Part shown: positions 16,376 through 25,162 of the stretch, one piece after another
Layout: every line of letters begins with the position of its first letter
How positions within the stretch are numbered: position 1 is the first letter of the stretch
Source of the DNA: Alteribacter lacisalsi
GTDB lineage: Bacteria; Bacillota; Bacilli; Bacillales; Salisediminibacteriaceae
Reading direction: 5' to 3'
NCBI RefSeq assembly: GCF_003226345.1
Contig: NZ_PDOF01000001.1
Coordinates: forward strand, 2,108,001 to 2,172,000
DNA length: 64,000 bases
The notes under the pieces: model-generated
Databases searched by the model: none
What the model was told of the DNA's origin: nothing
The model's input: the letters and a program-made list of their open reading frames with translations, nothing else
Program-made: the position numbers and the translations under genes

Positions 16376-17737
16376 ATGGTTAAACTAACAGAACAAAACC
16401 GCGAGCAGTATGCCGAGAGCATCCTCCAAGCACTGAACTCAGAGGAACTTCAGCAGTTCCGTCAGTTATTTTTAGAGCTTCATCCCCAGGATCAGCACGA
16501 TTTTTTCCTCGAGCTCGAAGAAAGTCAGCGTGAAAAAGTTTACGAGTACCTTTCACCGGAAGAGTTCGCTGAAATTTTTCAGGAGCTTGAACTGGAAGAG
16601 CAGAAAGATATTATTGAAGAACTTGATCAGACGTACGCGCAGGATATGTTCGGGGAGATGTCCACAGATGATGTGGCAGACTTCCTCGGTGAGGTGCCGG
16701 AGTCAAAAGCGGAGACGGTCCTTGAGGGGCTTGAGGATGACGACGCGAAGGATATCCGGGAGCTTCTGAGTTACGAAGAGGAAACAGCCGGTGCGATCAT
16801 GACGAAGGAATTCATGAACATTCCGGCCGATGCTGCCCTTCGCGATGTCATTGAACTGCTTCGTCAGGAAGGCCCCGACGCGGAAACCATTTACTATCTG
16901 TACGTGGTAAACGCAAAACAGGAGCTGGCAGGCGTTGTCTCCCTTCGTGATCTGATCACGTCTGATCCGAATAAAAAAGTTGAAGAAGTTATGAGCACGC
17001 GTGTCGTAAGCGTAAATACGGGCGATGACCAGGAGGACGTTGCAAACCTGATTAAAAAATACGACTTCCTCGCTGTCCCTGTGGTGACGACCAACAACAC
17101 GCTTGTAGGAATCATCACTGTCGATGATATTATCGATGTTATTGAAGAAGAGGCGACTGAGGATATCGGTGAATTCGTTGCCTCCCGTGGTGCAACAGAT
17201 GTAAATCTGACGTCATTTACAGCTGCAAAAAAGCGGGCACCGTGGATCATCATGCTGATGTTTTTCGGTCTTATTACTGCCGGTGTGATCGGGCAGTTTG
17301 AAGAAACACTCGAGCGGATTGTGCTTCTTGCCGTATTTATTCCGCTGATTATGGACTCGGCCGGTAATACAGGTACCCAGTCACTCGCCGTTATGGTTCG
17401 GTCTCTTGCTACAGGAACATTCGAGAAGAAAGGCATGTTTAATACGGTCCGCCGTGAATTTGGGACCGGACTGTTTCTCGGACTGTTCTGTGCAATCACA
17501 CTGATGATCCTAATTCCAATCGTATACCGCGATGTGATGCTTGCGTTTATCGTGGGACTGTCGCTATTCCTTACGCTCAGTATTGCAACGATCGTCGGTG
17601 CTGTTGTGCCGGTACTAATCAATAAACTGAAGCTCGATCCGGCAATCGCATCCGGTCCGTTTATTACAACAATCAACGACGTCCTTGGCCTTATGATCTA
17701 CTTTTCGATTGCTACTGCACTGCTTCAGTATCTGTAA
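16376..17737 (+). CDS. mgtE: Magnesium transporter MgtE
   Basis: A 453-residue MgtE: cytosolic helical N domain (about 1-130, with repeated LEELEQ/ELxLEE helices), two CBS domains (about 135-255; VSLRDLI and VPVVTTNNTLVGIITVDDI), a connecting helix and five membrane helices (about 275-450) including PLIMDSAGNTGTQSLAV, the ion-pore motif. MgtE is a Mg2+-gated Mg2+ channel; the N and CBS domains close it when cytosolic Mg2+ is high. The start at 16376 follows AGGAGG by 9 bases. Control is by the M-box and possibly by the preceding upstream ORF. Confidence 0.97.
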   Translation: MVKLTEQNREQYAESILQALNSEELQQFRQLFLELHPQDQHDFFLELEESQREKVYEYLSPEEFAEIFQELELEEQKDIIEELDQTYAQDMFGEMSTDDVADFLGEVPESKAETVLEGLEDDDAKDIRELLSYEEETAGAIMTKEFMNIPADAALRDVIELLRQEGPDAETIYYLYVVNAKQELAGVVSLRDLITSDPNKKVEEVMSTRVVSVNTGDDQEDVANLIKKYDFLAVPVVTTNNTLVGIITVDDIIDVIEEEATEDIGEFVASRGATDVNLTSFTAAKKRAPWIIMLMFFGLITAGVIGQFEETLERIVLLAVFIPLIMDSAGNTGTQSLAVMVRSLATGTFEKKGMFNTVRREFGTGLFLGLFCAITLMILIPIVYRDVMLAFIVGLSLFLTLSIATIVGAVVPVLINKLKLDPAIASGPFITTINDVLGLMIYFSIATALLQYL

Positions 17738-17743
17738 CGTTTG

Positions 17744-17778
17744 AAAGACCAGCTGCCTTTTGACCAGCTGGTCTTTTT
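17744..17778. terminator. Bidirectional terminator between mgtE and the M42 gene
   Basis: AAAGACCAGCTG (17744-17755) pairs with CAGCTGGTCTTT (17765-17776); T-runs are present on both sides. Confidence 0.9.
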
Positions 17779-17780
17779 GC

Positions 17781-18857
17781 TTAATCCAATCCTTTAATAC
17801 TTTGAACCGTCTGCTCGTTGAGTGCCGAGATTGTATGCACAAGCAGATCCACTGCATGATTGAGATCGTCCAGGTGTACGATGGACACGTGGGAGTGAAT
17901 GTAGCGTGAGGGCACACTTACGACAAGTGTTGGAATTCCGCTTCCCTCGATGTGGAACTTCCCTCCGTCTGTTGCCCCTCCGCTCATGAGCTCACGCTGA
18001 AATGGAATATTGTTTTCCTTTGCCAGGTTCACCACGAAGTCCCTTAGCTTTCTGTGCGGAATCATGGATCGGTCAAGAAAGCCGATAATCGGGCCTTTTC
18101 CGAGCTCCAGGTTCGCCGCCTCCTGGTTCATACCCGGCGTATCTCCGGCGACACCAACGTCGGTTGCGAACGAAATATCCGGCTGAATCGTCTGGATGAG
18201 GGTCTGAGCCCCTCGTAGGCCCACCTCTTCCTGTACGGTTGCTCCGGAATAGAGCGTGTTCGGGAGCTGCTTGTTCTGGAGTTTTTCCAGCACTTTTGCA
18301 GCTACATAGCAGCCGGCGCGATTGTCCCAGTTGCGTGCCAGCAGCATTTTGCCGCTCGGAAGCACTTCAAAATCGCCGGATGGGCATATCGGATCGCCTA
18401 CTTCGACACCGAACTCACGGGCTTCCTCATCGCTTGAGGCCCCGATATCGATAAACATTTTATCGATTTCGAGAACTTTCTTTCTTTCCTCCGGTGCGAG
18501 CACGTGAGGGGCCTTGGAGCCGATCACGCCTGTAAGGTCGCCTTTGGCGGTCATCACCTTCACTCTCTGGGAGAGCATCACGTGTCCCCACCAGCCTCCG
18601 AGGGGTTTAAATTTTATAAAGCCTGCCTTTGTAATATTGCTGACAATGAAACCGACTTCATCCAGGTGGCCGGCAAGCAGAATTTTCGGCCCGGACTGGC
18701 CGATCCGCCCGGTGATGCTGCCGAAATTGTCGGTCACGATTTCCTCGCTCAGGGGTTCAAGGTGGTTTTTCATCACCTCATAGGCCCGGTCTTCAAAGCC
18801 GGGAATCCCTTCTGCGTCTGTCAGTTCTTTCATAAAATCGCGTGTTTTATCATCCAT
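17781..18857 (-). CDS. M42-family aminopeptidase
   Basis: A 358-residue cytosolic metallopeptidase of the M42 (FrvX/YsdC/YtoP) group. The binuclear metal-site motifs are visible: AGHLDEVGF near residues 62-70, NWDNRAG near 180, VQEEVGLRGA near 210, and the C-terminal SRYIHSHVSIVH. Such enzymes form large tetrahedral dodecamers and trim N-terminal residues from short peptides, often with glutamyl or broad specificity. The ATG has a GAGGTGACTTGG ribosome site. The gene is convergent with mgtE and has a tandem-repeat array upstream. Precise specificity cannot be read from the sequence. Confidence 0.93.
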   Translation of the reverse strand: MDDKTRDFMKELTDAEGIPGFEDRAYEVMKNHLEPLSEEIVTDNFGSITGRIGQSGPKILLAGHLDEVGFIVSNITKAGFIKFKPLGGWWGHVMLSQRVKVMTAKGDLTGVIGSKAPHVLAPEERKKVLEIDKMFIDIGASSDEEAREFGVEVGDPICPSGDFEVLPSGKMLLARNWDNRAGCYVAAKVLEKLQNKQLPNTLYSGATVQEEVGLRGAQTLIQTIQPDISFATDVGVAGDTPGMNQEAANLELGKGPIIGFLDRSMIPHRKLRDFVVNLAKENNIPFQRELMSGGATDGGKFHIEGSGIPTLVVSVPSRYIHSHVSIVHLDDLNHAVDLLVHTISALNEQTVQSIKGLD

Positions 18858-18940
18858 TGATCCAAGTCACCTCTTTCCCGGTTAGTATGCACAGGTAAAA
18901 AGAGGGCCATGACAGGAATTTTTGTGATGGCGGGTTGTTT

Positions 18941-19040
18941 TTTACATGTACTTATTTTAATTTACTTGTACTTATTTCGAATTACTTGTACTTAAGTTAT
19001 TTTACTTGTCCTTATTCAAATTTACTTGAATTTAGTGACT
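18941..19040. repeat. 20-bp TGTNCTTA array, locus 1
   Basis: Five consecutive 20-base units. Cores TGTACTTA, TGTACTTA, TGTACTTA, TGTCCTTA and the degenerate TGAATTTA start at 18947, 18967, 18987, 19007 and 19027. The other 12 bases are A/T-rich and variable. It lies upstream of the M42 peptidase gene. Confidence 0.85.
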
Positions 19041-19063
19041 TCCCCTCTTCCAAGCACATGAAA

Positions 19064-19106
19064 AGGCCCCTGAACCGGCTCTATACTGGAGTCGGTTCAG
19101 GGGCCT
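19064..19106 (-). terminator. Terminator of the SulP-UspA operon
   Basis: AGGCCCCTGAACCG (19064-19077) pairs with CGGTTCAGGGGCCT (19093-19106), followed by TTTTC on the minus strand. Confidence 0.9.
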
Positions 19107-19118
19107 CAACTGCACGTA

Positions 19119-19538
19119 TTATTTTACAAGCATAACCGGCGCTTTTACATGCTTCATCACTTTGTGGCTGACACCGCCGAGAACGAATGTCTGAAACTCG
19201 TTACGGCCGCGGCTTCCCATGACGAGGCAGTCGTAGTCGCCTTCATTGGCGTGTTTAATGATTGTTTCTGCAGGTGAGCCGAACAGAACGGTTGTCTCGG
19301 AATCGATGCCTTTATTGAACAGCTTGGCTTCATATTTCTTAAGCATTTCCTTACGTTTGAATGTGGCCGTATCCGCATCGCCGTATTTCATTACATCGGA
19401 TTTGGACTGTTTGGCATCCACCACATACAGAAGCTCGACTGAAGCATCGTCCGACAGTTTTGCCAGACCGATTGCTTTGTCGGCTGCACGATCGGAATGG
19501 TCGGAGCCGTCTACAGCAAGCAGAATTCTGTTAAACAT
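19119..19538 (-). CDS. Universal stress protein, UspA family
   Basis: A 139-residue single-domain Usp protein. It begins MFNRILLAVDGSDHSDRAADKA and carries the ATP-binding motif GSRGRNEFQTFVLGGVS (G-2x-G-9x-G(S/T)), so it is likely an ATP-binding type. It is the second gene of a unit with the SulP transporter, 18 bases downstream, a pairing common in Bacillaceae. It may modulate or accompany the transporter under stress; this is inference from context. The ribosome site is GGGGAGG. Confidence 0.93.
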   Translation of the reverse strand: MFNRILLAVDGSDHSDRAADKAIGLAKLSDDASVELLYVVDAKQSKSDVMKYGDADTATFKRKEMLKKYEAKLFNKGIDSETTVLFGSPAETIIKHANEGDYDCLVMGSRGRNEFQTFVLGGVSHKVMKHVKAPVMLVK

Positions 19539-19556
19539 CGTAATAACAACCTCCCC

Positions 19557-21020
19557 TTAATGACCGGAAGCTTTACTAAAGCCGCCAACCTTCTTCATGA
19601 GTACGGAACTCTCTTTATTCAATCCGGTTATTATTACTTTAGCCCCTTTTTGCTCGAATTTCGATTCAATCCGATCAATCGCAGCAACTGCGGAATCGTC
19701 CCACAGGTGGGCGTTACTCAGATCAAGAATCACTTCTTTTGCATCTGTTTCGAAATCAAAGTGATCCACAAGCTCTGTCACCGAGGCAAAGAACAGCTGA
19801 CCGTGAACCTGATAAGTGATTCTCTGTGTCTTCGTTTCAGCGAATTCCAGCACCTTCGTTTTGGAGATTTTTGCCGCAAAGAAGATTGCGCTGAGAAGAA
19901 CACCGGCAAGAACACCCTGTGACAGGTCGTGCGTGTAAACCACCGTACCTACCGTCACAACGAGTACAATCGCGTCGGTACGCGGGATTTTGTGAATAGT
20001 CGTAATCGAACTCCAGTCGAACGTACTGATGGATACCATGATCATCACACCGGCAAGCGCGGCCATTGGAATCTGTACCACCACGTTACCCAGCACAAGG
20101 ATCAGGAACATGAGGAACACACCGGCTACAAAGGACGACAGTCTGCCTCGACCGCCGGATTTCACATTTATAACGGCTTGTCCGATCATGGCACAGCCTG
20201 CCATACCGCCAAAGCAGCCCGTTACCATATTGGAGATCCCCTGGCCGCGGCTCTCTTTGTTTTTGTCACTTGGCGTGTCCGTCATGTCATCTACGATCGA
20301 CGCTGTGAGCAGCGACTCAAGAAGGCCTACAATGGCAAGCGCCAGCGAGTAAGGAAGAATAATCATAAACATTTCAAATGTGAGCGGGATATTCGGCAGA
20401 GCGAACATCGGCAGTGTCGCCGGCAGAGCTCCCATATCGCCGACCGTTCTGACACCTGTATTGACCATTAAGGCAATCGCGGTTACCACGATAATGGCTA
20501 CCAGAGTCGAGGGAATAACGTTAGTGAACTTAGGAAGAATGTAGATTATCGCAAGTGTTAACGCCACTAAGCTGTACATGATCCACGTCTCACCGACAAA
20601 ATGCTGAAGCTGGGCTGTGAAAATCAGAATCGCCAGGGCGTTTACGAACCCGACCATAACGGTTCTCGGCACAAACTTCATCACACTTGAAAGTTTAAAT
20701 ACACCGAATAACACTTGAATAATACCCGTAAGAATCGTCGCGGCGAGCAGGTATTCGAGTCCGTGGTCCGCCACCAGTGTTATCATAAGGAGCGCCATCG
20801 CTCCTGTAGCACCCGAGATCATACCCGGACGTCCGCCTACAAACGCGATCACGACCGCGATACAGAAGGCTGCATAAAGTCCTACCATCGGGTCGACACC
20901 GGCAATGATCGAGAAGGCAATCGCTTCCGGAATCAGGGCTAAAGCCACAACAATACCGGAAAGGATGTCTCCTTTCACATTTCCGAACCATTCCTGTTTC
21001 ATTTTTTGTGCGTAACTCAA
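19557..21020 (-). CDS. SulP-family anion transporter with STAS domain
   Basis: A 487-residue SulP protein: about 12-14 membrane segments (about 1-390) and a C-terminal STAS domain (about 395-487; [20 protein letters not shown]). The start includes the family motif [36 protein letters not shown]. The group includes sulfate/proton symporters and BicA-type sodium-dependent bicarbonate transporters. The compact YbaR-like form and alkaliphile setting make bicarbonate plausible, but the sequence does not decide. It starts with TTG behind GAGAGGTG and is followed by uspA. A dyad (21136-21158) lies in its upstream region. Confidence 0.92.
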   Translation of the reverse strand: MSYAQKMKQEWFGNVKGDILSGIVVALALIPEAIAFSIIAGVDPMVGLYAAFCIAVVIAFVGGRPGMISGATGAMALLMITLVADHGLEYLLAATILTGIIQVLFGVFKLSSVMKFVPRTVMVGFVNALAILIFTAQLQHFVGETWIMYSLVALTLAIIYILPKFTNVIPSTLVAIIVVTAIALMVNTGVRTVGDMGALPATLPMFALPNIPLTFEMFMIILPYSLALAIVGLLESLLTASIVDDMTDTPSDKNKESRGQGISNMVTGCFGGMAGCAMIGQAVINVKSGGRGRLSSFVAGVFLMFLILVLGNVVVQIPMAALAGVMIMVSISTFDWSSITTIHKIPRTDAIVLVVTVGTVVYTHDLSQGVLAGVLLSAIFFAAKISKTKVLEFAETKTQRITYQVHGQLFFASVTELVDHFDFETDAKEVILDLSNAHLWDDSAVAAIDRIESKFEQKGAKVIITGLNKESSVLMKKVGGFSKASGH

Positions 21021-21135
21021 AACAGCACCTCTCTCTTCTTATTTTCCGACATGAATCCGACAGGGACCGTTTCAAGCTGTTTTCCGTCCATACGCAGCTT
21101 TGTTATTCCGGCAGATCATTGCGGTTTTGCTAATT

Positions 21136-21158
21136 GACTTTCGACTCTCACGAAAGTC
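21136..21158. promoter_or_regulatory. Dyad upstream of the SulP gene, possible operator
   Basis: GACTTTCG (21136-21143) and CGAAAGTC (21151-21158) form a perfect 8-bp inverted repeat around 7 bases. No T-run follows on either strand, so an operator is likelier than a terminator. The rest of the 380-base gap is A/T-rich, with a -10-like TATAAT near 21320. Confidence 0.45.
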
Positions 21159-21398
21159 AGGTCCGTTTCAAACAGTTTGAATTCTAGCAGAAAATCCCGA
21201 AAACACGAAATTGCATGTATGCGAAAATCATCCAGCATATACTTCATATATCTTTCATTTACGCATATATTCTCCTGTTTTCACTTTTTCGTCACATTTA
21301 TAAAATAAAACTATTCTGAATATAATGAATACGTTTATACATGCCCCGCCAGCCTGTCATACAGTATCACAGATACATGAGAAAAGGGGCCGGGGCCG

Positions 21399-21650
21399 AT
21401 GCTTTACGTTGTGATTCTGTTTACTTCCAATGTGGATTACATGTATGTGAGTAACACTCCCTTCAATGAAACAGACCGTACGCCGGCGATCGTTATTGCC
21501 GGAAGCGACGGATCCGAATACTACATTAACGGCACCTTCGTTTATTTGAAAAGAAGCATCGAAACAAGCGAGGAAGCGGTCCTCGAGCAGATTTATGAAG
21601 AATACCTCCTCGAACTTGAAAAAGAACTGGTCATTTTCGATATTGCCTAG
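21399..21650 (+). CDS. Hypothetical small acidic protein
   Basis: An 83-residue protein beginning MLYVVILFTSNVDYMYV and ending ELVIFDIA. No membrane helix is long enough to be convincing, and the C-terminal half is an acidic helix (SEEAVLEQIYEEYLLELEKEL). AAAAGGGG lies 12-19 bases before the ATG, which is a rather long spacing. No family recognised. It lies just upstream of pfkA on the same strand but has a promoter-like sequence between them. Confidence 0.5.
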   Translation: MLYVVILFTSNVDYMYVSNTPFNETDRTPAIVIAGSDGSEYYINGTFVYLKRSIETSEEAVLEQIYEEYLLELEKELVIFDIA

Positions 21651-21688
21651 TCGCTTTTTTCGCCGGTAAGCGCTAACATAGGAGTCAG

Positions 21689-21718
21689 TATAATATTAAT
21701 TGGGGGCTTTGCCCCCGA
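21689..21718 (+). promoter_or_regulatory. pfkA -10 element with 5'-end stem-loop
   Basis: A perfect -10 TATAAT (21689-21694), with no good -35, would start transcription near 21701. The transcript would begin with a perfect GGGGGC-TTT-GCCCCC hairpin (about 21702-21718). Such 5' stem-loops commonly protect mRNAs from decay. Confidence 0.45.
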
Positions 21719-21752
21719 CATGGCTGGACAAGTCTTATGATGAGGTGATTGA

Positions 21753-22712
<960 letters not shown>

Positions 22713-22724
22713 TTTTTTGCAGAG

Positions 22725-22753
22725 AACGCCTCCCGGATTGGGGGCGTTTTTTT
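22725..22753 (+). terminator. pfkA terminator
   Basis: AACGCCTCCC (22725-22734) pairs imperfectly with GGGGGCGTT (22740-22748), followed by seven T. Confidence 0.88.
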
Positions 22754-22783
22754 GGTGGGGGCGGTATGCTGCGGAGTGTTTGA

Positions 22784-22863
22784 TGCACTTATTATTTCCT
22801 AACTGTTTTTACACGTGCTTTATTGTCCTTACACGAAACTTATTGTCCCTACAGACTATTTCC
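22784..22863. repeat. 20-bp TGTNCTTA array, locus 2
   Basis: Cores TGCACTTA, TGTTTTTA, TGTCCTTA and TGTCCCTA start at 22784, 22804, 22824 and 22844: exact 20-base steps. The 20-mer CTTATTATTTCCTAACTGTT (22788-22807) is identical to 26811-26830 in the third array. Confidence 0.85.
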
Positions 22864-22908
22864 CCGCCCTCTCCCTCCTTGCTCCGCCCCACTCTCCGGA
22901 AAAAACTC

Positions 22909-22960
22909 TGTCACATTATCTGACCGGCTTAATGTTTCAGAAAATTCCAACCTCTATACT
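22909..22960 (+). promoter_or_regulatory. Probable TnrA/GlnR site and amtB promoter
   Basis: TGTCACATTATCTGACC (22909-22925) matches the TnrA/GlnR consensus TGTNANAWWWTMTNACA at all but the last base. A -10-like TATACT is at 22955-22960, giving a start near 22967 and placing the site centre about -50, the position used for TnrA activation of nrgAB in B. subtilis. No good -35 is seen, as expected for an activated promoter. Confidence 0.75.
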
Positions 22961-22997
22961 GTAAAAAAACAGCATCATTGAAAGGGGAACTTGCAGA

Positions 22998-24260
22998 ATG
23001 GAAGACAGTCTTTTTCTAATGAATAATTTATGGGTGATTTTTGCCACGGTGCTGGTCATCCTCATGCAGGGAGGGTTTATCCTCCTTGAAGCCGGATCCA
23101 CCAGAATGAAGAATGCCGGTCATACGGCCGGAAAATCGATCTTCGCTTTCGGAATTGCCTCACTCACGTTCTGGGCTGTCGGCTACGGCTTTATATACGG
23201 AGAAGGAAATGCGTTTATCGGCATGTCGGACTTTTTCTTCGGTGACTTTACCGGGGTATCTGAAGGCCTGATGGGATCAGTTGACTTTATGTTCCAGCTT
23301 GCTTTTGCAGGAATTGCCCTTGCCATTGCCTTCGGCGGTTTTGCCGAGCGGGCCAAATTATCGGTATACATTATTTTCGCGGTTCTGTTTACTGCATTCA
23401 TTTATCCGGTAATTGCCCATTGGATCTGGGGATCCGGCTGGCTCGCGGGCCTTGAGAAGCAGGATTTTGCCGGCTCTACTGTGGTCCACCTGACCGGTGC
23501 CATGGCAGCACTCGCTGCTACGCTCCTGCTGAAGCCACGGATCGGAAAATTCAACGCCGACCGCTCTTCCAACCCGCTAAGCGGGCATAACCAGGTATAC
23601 ACAGTCCTCGGTGTTCTCATTCTCTGGGTCGGCTGGTTCGGCTTTAATGCCGGCTCCACTCTCGGGGTTGATGACGGTTTTTTCGGTTATGTAGCGCTTG
23701 TAACTCAGCTCGCTGCCGCATCCGGTGCCATTGCCGCCCTTCTGATTACGTGGGTGGACAAAGGAAAAGCAGATGTACCGACGATGCTCAATGGTACACT
23801 TGCCGGACTAGTCGCCATCACCGCCTCCTGCGCTTTCGTTGCTCCTTGGGCAGCCGTGATTATCGGCTTCGTTGCCGGAATTATCGTCTACTACAGCATG
23901 AAATTCTTTGAAAGCCGCGGGATTGATGACCCGATCTACGCCCTTTCCGTTCACGGTGTGGCCGGTGTCTGGGGTACTCTTTCCACCGGATTTTTCACCA
24001 CACCTCAGCTTGCAGCCATGAACGGCGGCTCTGCCGGCCTCTTTTACGGCGGCGGATTCGCCCAGCTCGGTGTTCAGGCAATCGGAGTTGTCGCATGCGG
24101 CGTATTCGCCTTCGGTGCTTCCTATGGTCTACTTCTTCTCATCAGATCAATGGTCGGCGGACTACGTGTAAGCCGTGAAAAAGAACTTCTCGGACTCGAT
24201 ATGAGTGAGCACGGAAGTTACGGCTATCCGGAAAACTTTGTGTCCGAAGAAGCAAAATAA
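22998..24260 (+). CDS. amt: Ammonium transporter
   Basis: A 420-residue Amt/MEP/Rh protein with 11 predicted membrane spans. It starts at once with the first helix, and the signature AFAGIALAIAFGGFAERAKL and DFAGSTVVHLTGAMAALAA segments are present. The twin pore histidines are in STVVHLTG and in ALSVHGVAGVWG. It moves ammonium into the cell under nitrogen limitation. The usual PII partner glnK is not adjacent; the gene ends with a terminator. The upstream TnrA-like box supports nitrogen-controlled expression. Confidence 0.96.
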   Translation: MEDSLFLMNNLWVIFATVLVILMQGGFILLEAGSTRMKNAGHTAGKSIFAFGIASLTFWAVGYGFIYGEGNAFIGMSDFFFGDFTGVSEGLMGSVDFMFQLAFAGIALAIAFGGFAERAKLSVYIIFAVLFTAFIYPVIAHWIWGSGWLAGLEKQDFAGSTVVHLTGAMAALAATLLLKPRIGKFNADRSSNPLSGHNQVYTVLGVLILWVGWFGFNAGSTLGVDDGFFGYVALVTQLAAASGAIAALLITWVDKGKADVPTMLNGTLAGLVAITASCAFVAPWAAVIIGFVAGIIVYYSMKFFESRGIDDPIYALSVHGVAGVWGTLSTGFFTTPQLAAMNGGSAGLFYGGGFAQLGVQAIGVVACGVFAFGASYGLLLLIRSMVGGLRVSREKELLGLDMSEHGSYGYPENFVSEEAK

Positions 24261-24311
24261 CACAGCGTGATCCCCTCTTAGGAGATCAAATAGATTGCTT
24301 CCCCATGAAAA

Positions 24312-24347
24312 GGACCGTCCCCTCAGCCAGGACGGTCCCTTTTTTTT
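24312..24347 (+). terminator. amtB terminator
   Basis: GGACCGTCC (24312-24320) pairs with GGACGGTCC (24330-24338), followed by eight T. Confidence 0.9.
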
Positions 24348-24351
24348 GATT

Positions 24352-24603
24352 TCAGAACACAATTGTCGTAAAGCAGAAAGTCGTAAAGGCGTAAACGGCC
24401 AGTGCGATAAACAGATAGGAGAGTTTTTTGTGTCCCCTGCGCCATTCGAAGGCTGCCCAGACGCCAAACAATCCAGCAATGATGAGCAGATGGTACGGAA
24501 GCGACGCAAGCTGAAATGGTGATTCTCCCGTATTGAAAATAAAAATGCCAATCGACAGCGACACAAGAACAGCGATCAGCCAGATCCAGCGTTGTTTATT
24601 CAT
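24352..24603 (-). CDS. Small three-helix membrane protein, paralogue A
   Basis: An 83-residue protein with three hydrophobic helices (about 5-24, 35-53, 60-80) and a basic turn WRRGHKK. It shares the pattern HLLxIxxxFGVWxxxxWRR with the protein encoded just upstream (24650-24940), so the two are tandem paralogues 46 bases apart. The ribosome site is CAGGAG. I do not recognise a named family; a small integral membrane role, possibly as a pair, is inferred. Confidence 0.7.
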   Translation of the reverse strand: MNKQRWIWLIAVLVSLSIGIFIFNTGESPFQLASLPYHLLIIAGLFGVWAAFEWRRGHKKLSYLFIALAVYAFTTFCFTTIVF

Positions 24604-24649
24604 GGTGTAAGTCTCCTGTTGTTATATACTGTGGCGGCAAATGGTTGGA

Positions 24650-24940
24650 TTACGACGCAATCATCGTGAACAGAACGAGCAGCAGGGCATACGCCGAACA
24701 AAGGGTCATAATATAGGCAAACGAATGCTGCCGCCGTCTCCAGAGCAGAATGCTCCAGACACCAAATCCGAATCCGATCGCGAGAAGATGCGTTGGAAAA
24801 TTAAGCGTCCGTTCAGCAGCGGCATTGAACACGTAGCCAATACTCGACAGCGTCACAATCAGAAAAATGCCGGTCATGATCGAGTAAAAAATCCGTGCGT
24901 CTTTACGGTCTTCCTGTTCTCTTGCTGTTTCTTCATTCAT
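24650..24940 (-). CDS. Small three-helix membrane protein, paralogue B
   Basis: A 96-residue protein with an acidic N-terminal cytosolic segment (NEETAREQEDRKD) and three membrane helices. The core FPTHLLAIGFGFGVWSILLWRRRQ matches its downstream neighbour. The start at 24940 is chosen because GAGGAGGGG lies immediately upstream; the frame is open to 24970. It is the first gene of a two-gene unit. Function unknown. Confidence 0.7.
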   Translation of the reverse strand: MNEETAREQEDRKDARIFYSIMTGIFLIVTLSSIGYVFNAAAERTLNFPTHLLAIGFGFGVWSILLWRRRQHSFAYIMTLCSAYALLLVLFTMIAS

Positions 24941-25035
24941 CGGTTTCCCCTCCTCAGAAGACGCCTTCATAACTTATTTTCCCGCTTGGGGCACTAACCA
25001 TGCATTTTTAGCGTGATTCCTGACGGTAAATTGTA

Positions 25036-25096
25036 TATAATGAGGAGATGGATTACGAACACTGTAAAGGCGGGCTTAATCAAAGCCCCGCTTTTT
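25036..25096 (+). promoter_or_regulatory. prfC leader: -10 box and terminator-like hairpin
   Basis: TATAAT (25036-25041) lies 120 bases before prfC. Downstream, GCGGGCTT (25070-25077) pairs with AAGCCCCGC (25083-25091) with one bulge, followed by five T. There is no plus-strand gene upstream that needs a terminator, so this looks like an attenuator, or the end of a roughly 50-base RNA. Confidence 0.5.
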
Positions 25097-25162
25097 AATG
25101 TGCAGCAGCCTTATTTATTTGCCCAAAGGGCTTTAAGTTTTGATACAGAAAGGGTTTTGACG

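Noticed and set aside
18941-19040. Possible CRISPR array
   Set aside because: The 20-bp period with 8-bp cores and 12-bp spacers is far shorter than CRISPR repeats and spacers, and no cas genes are present.
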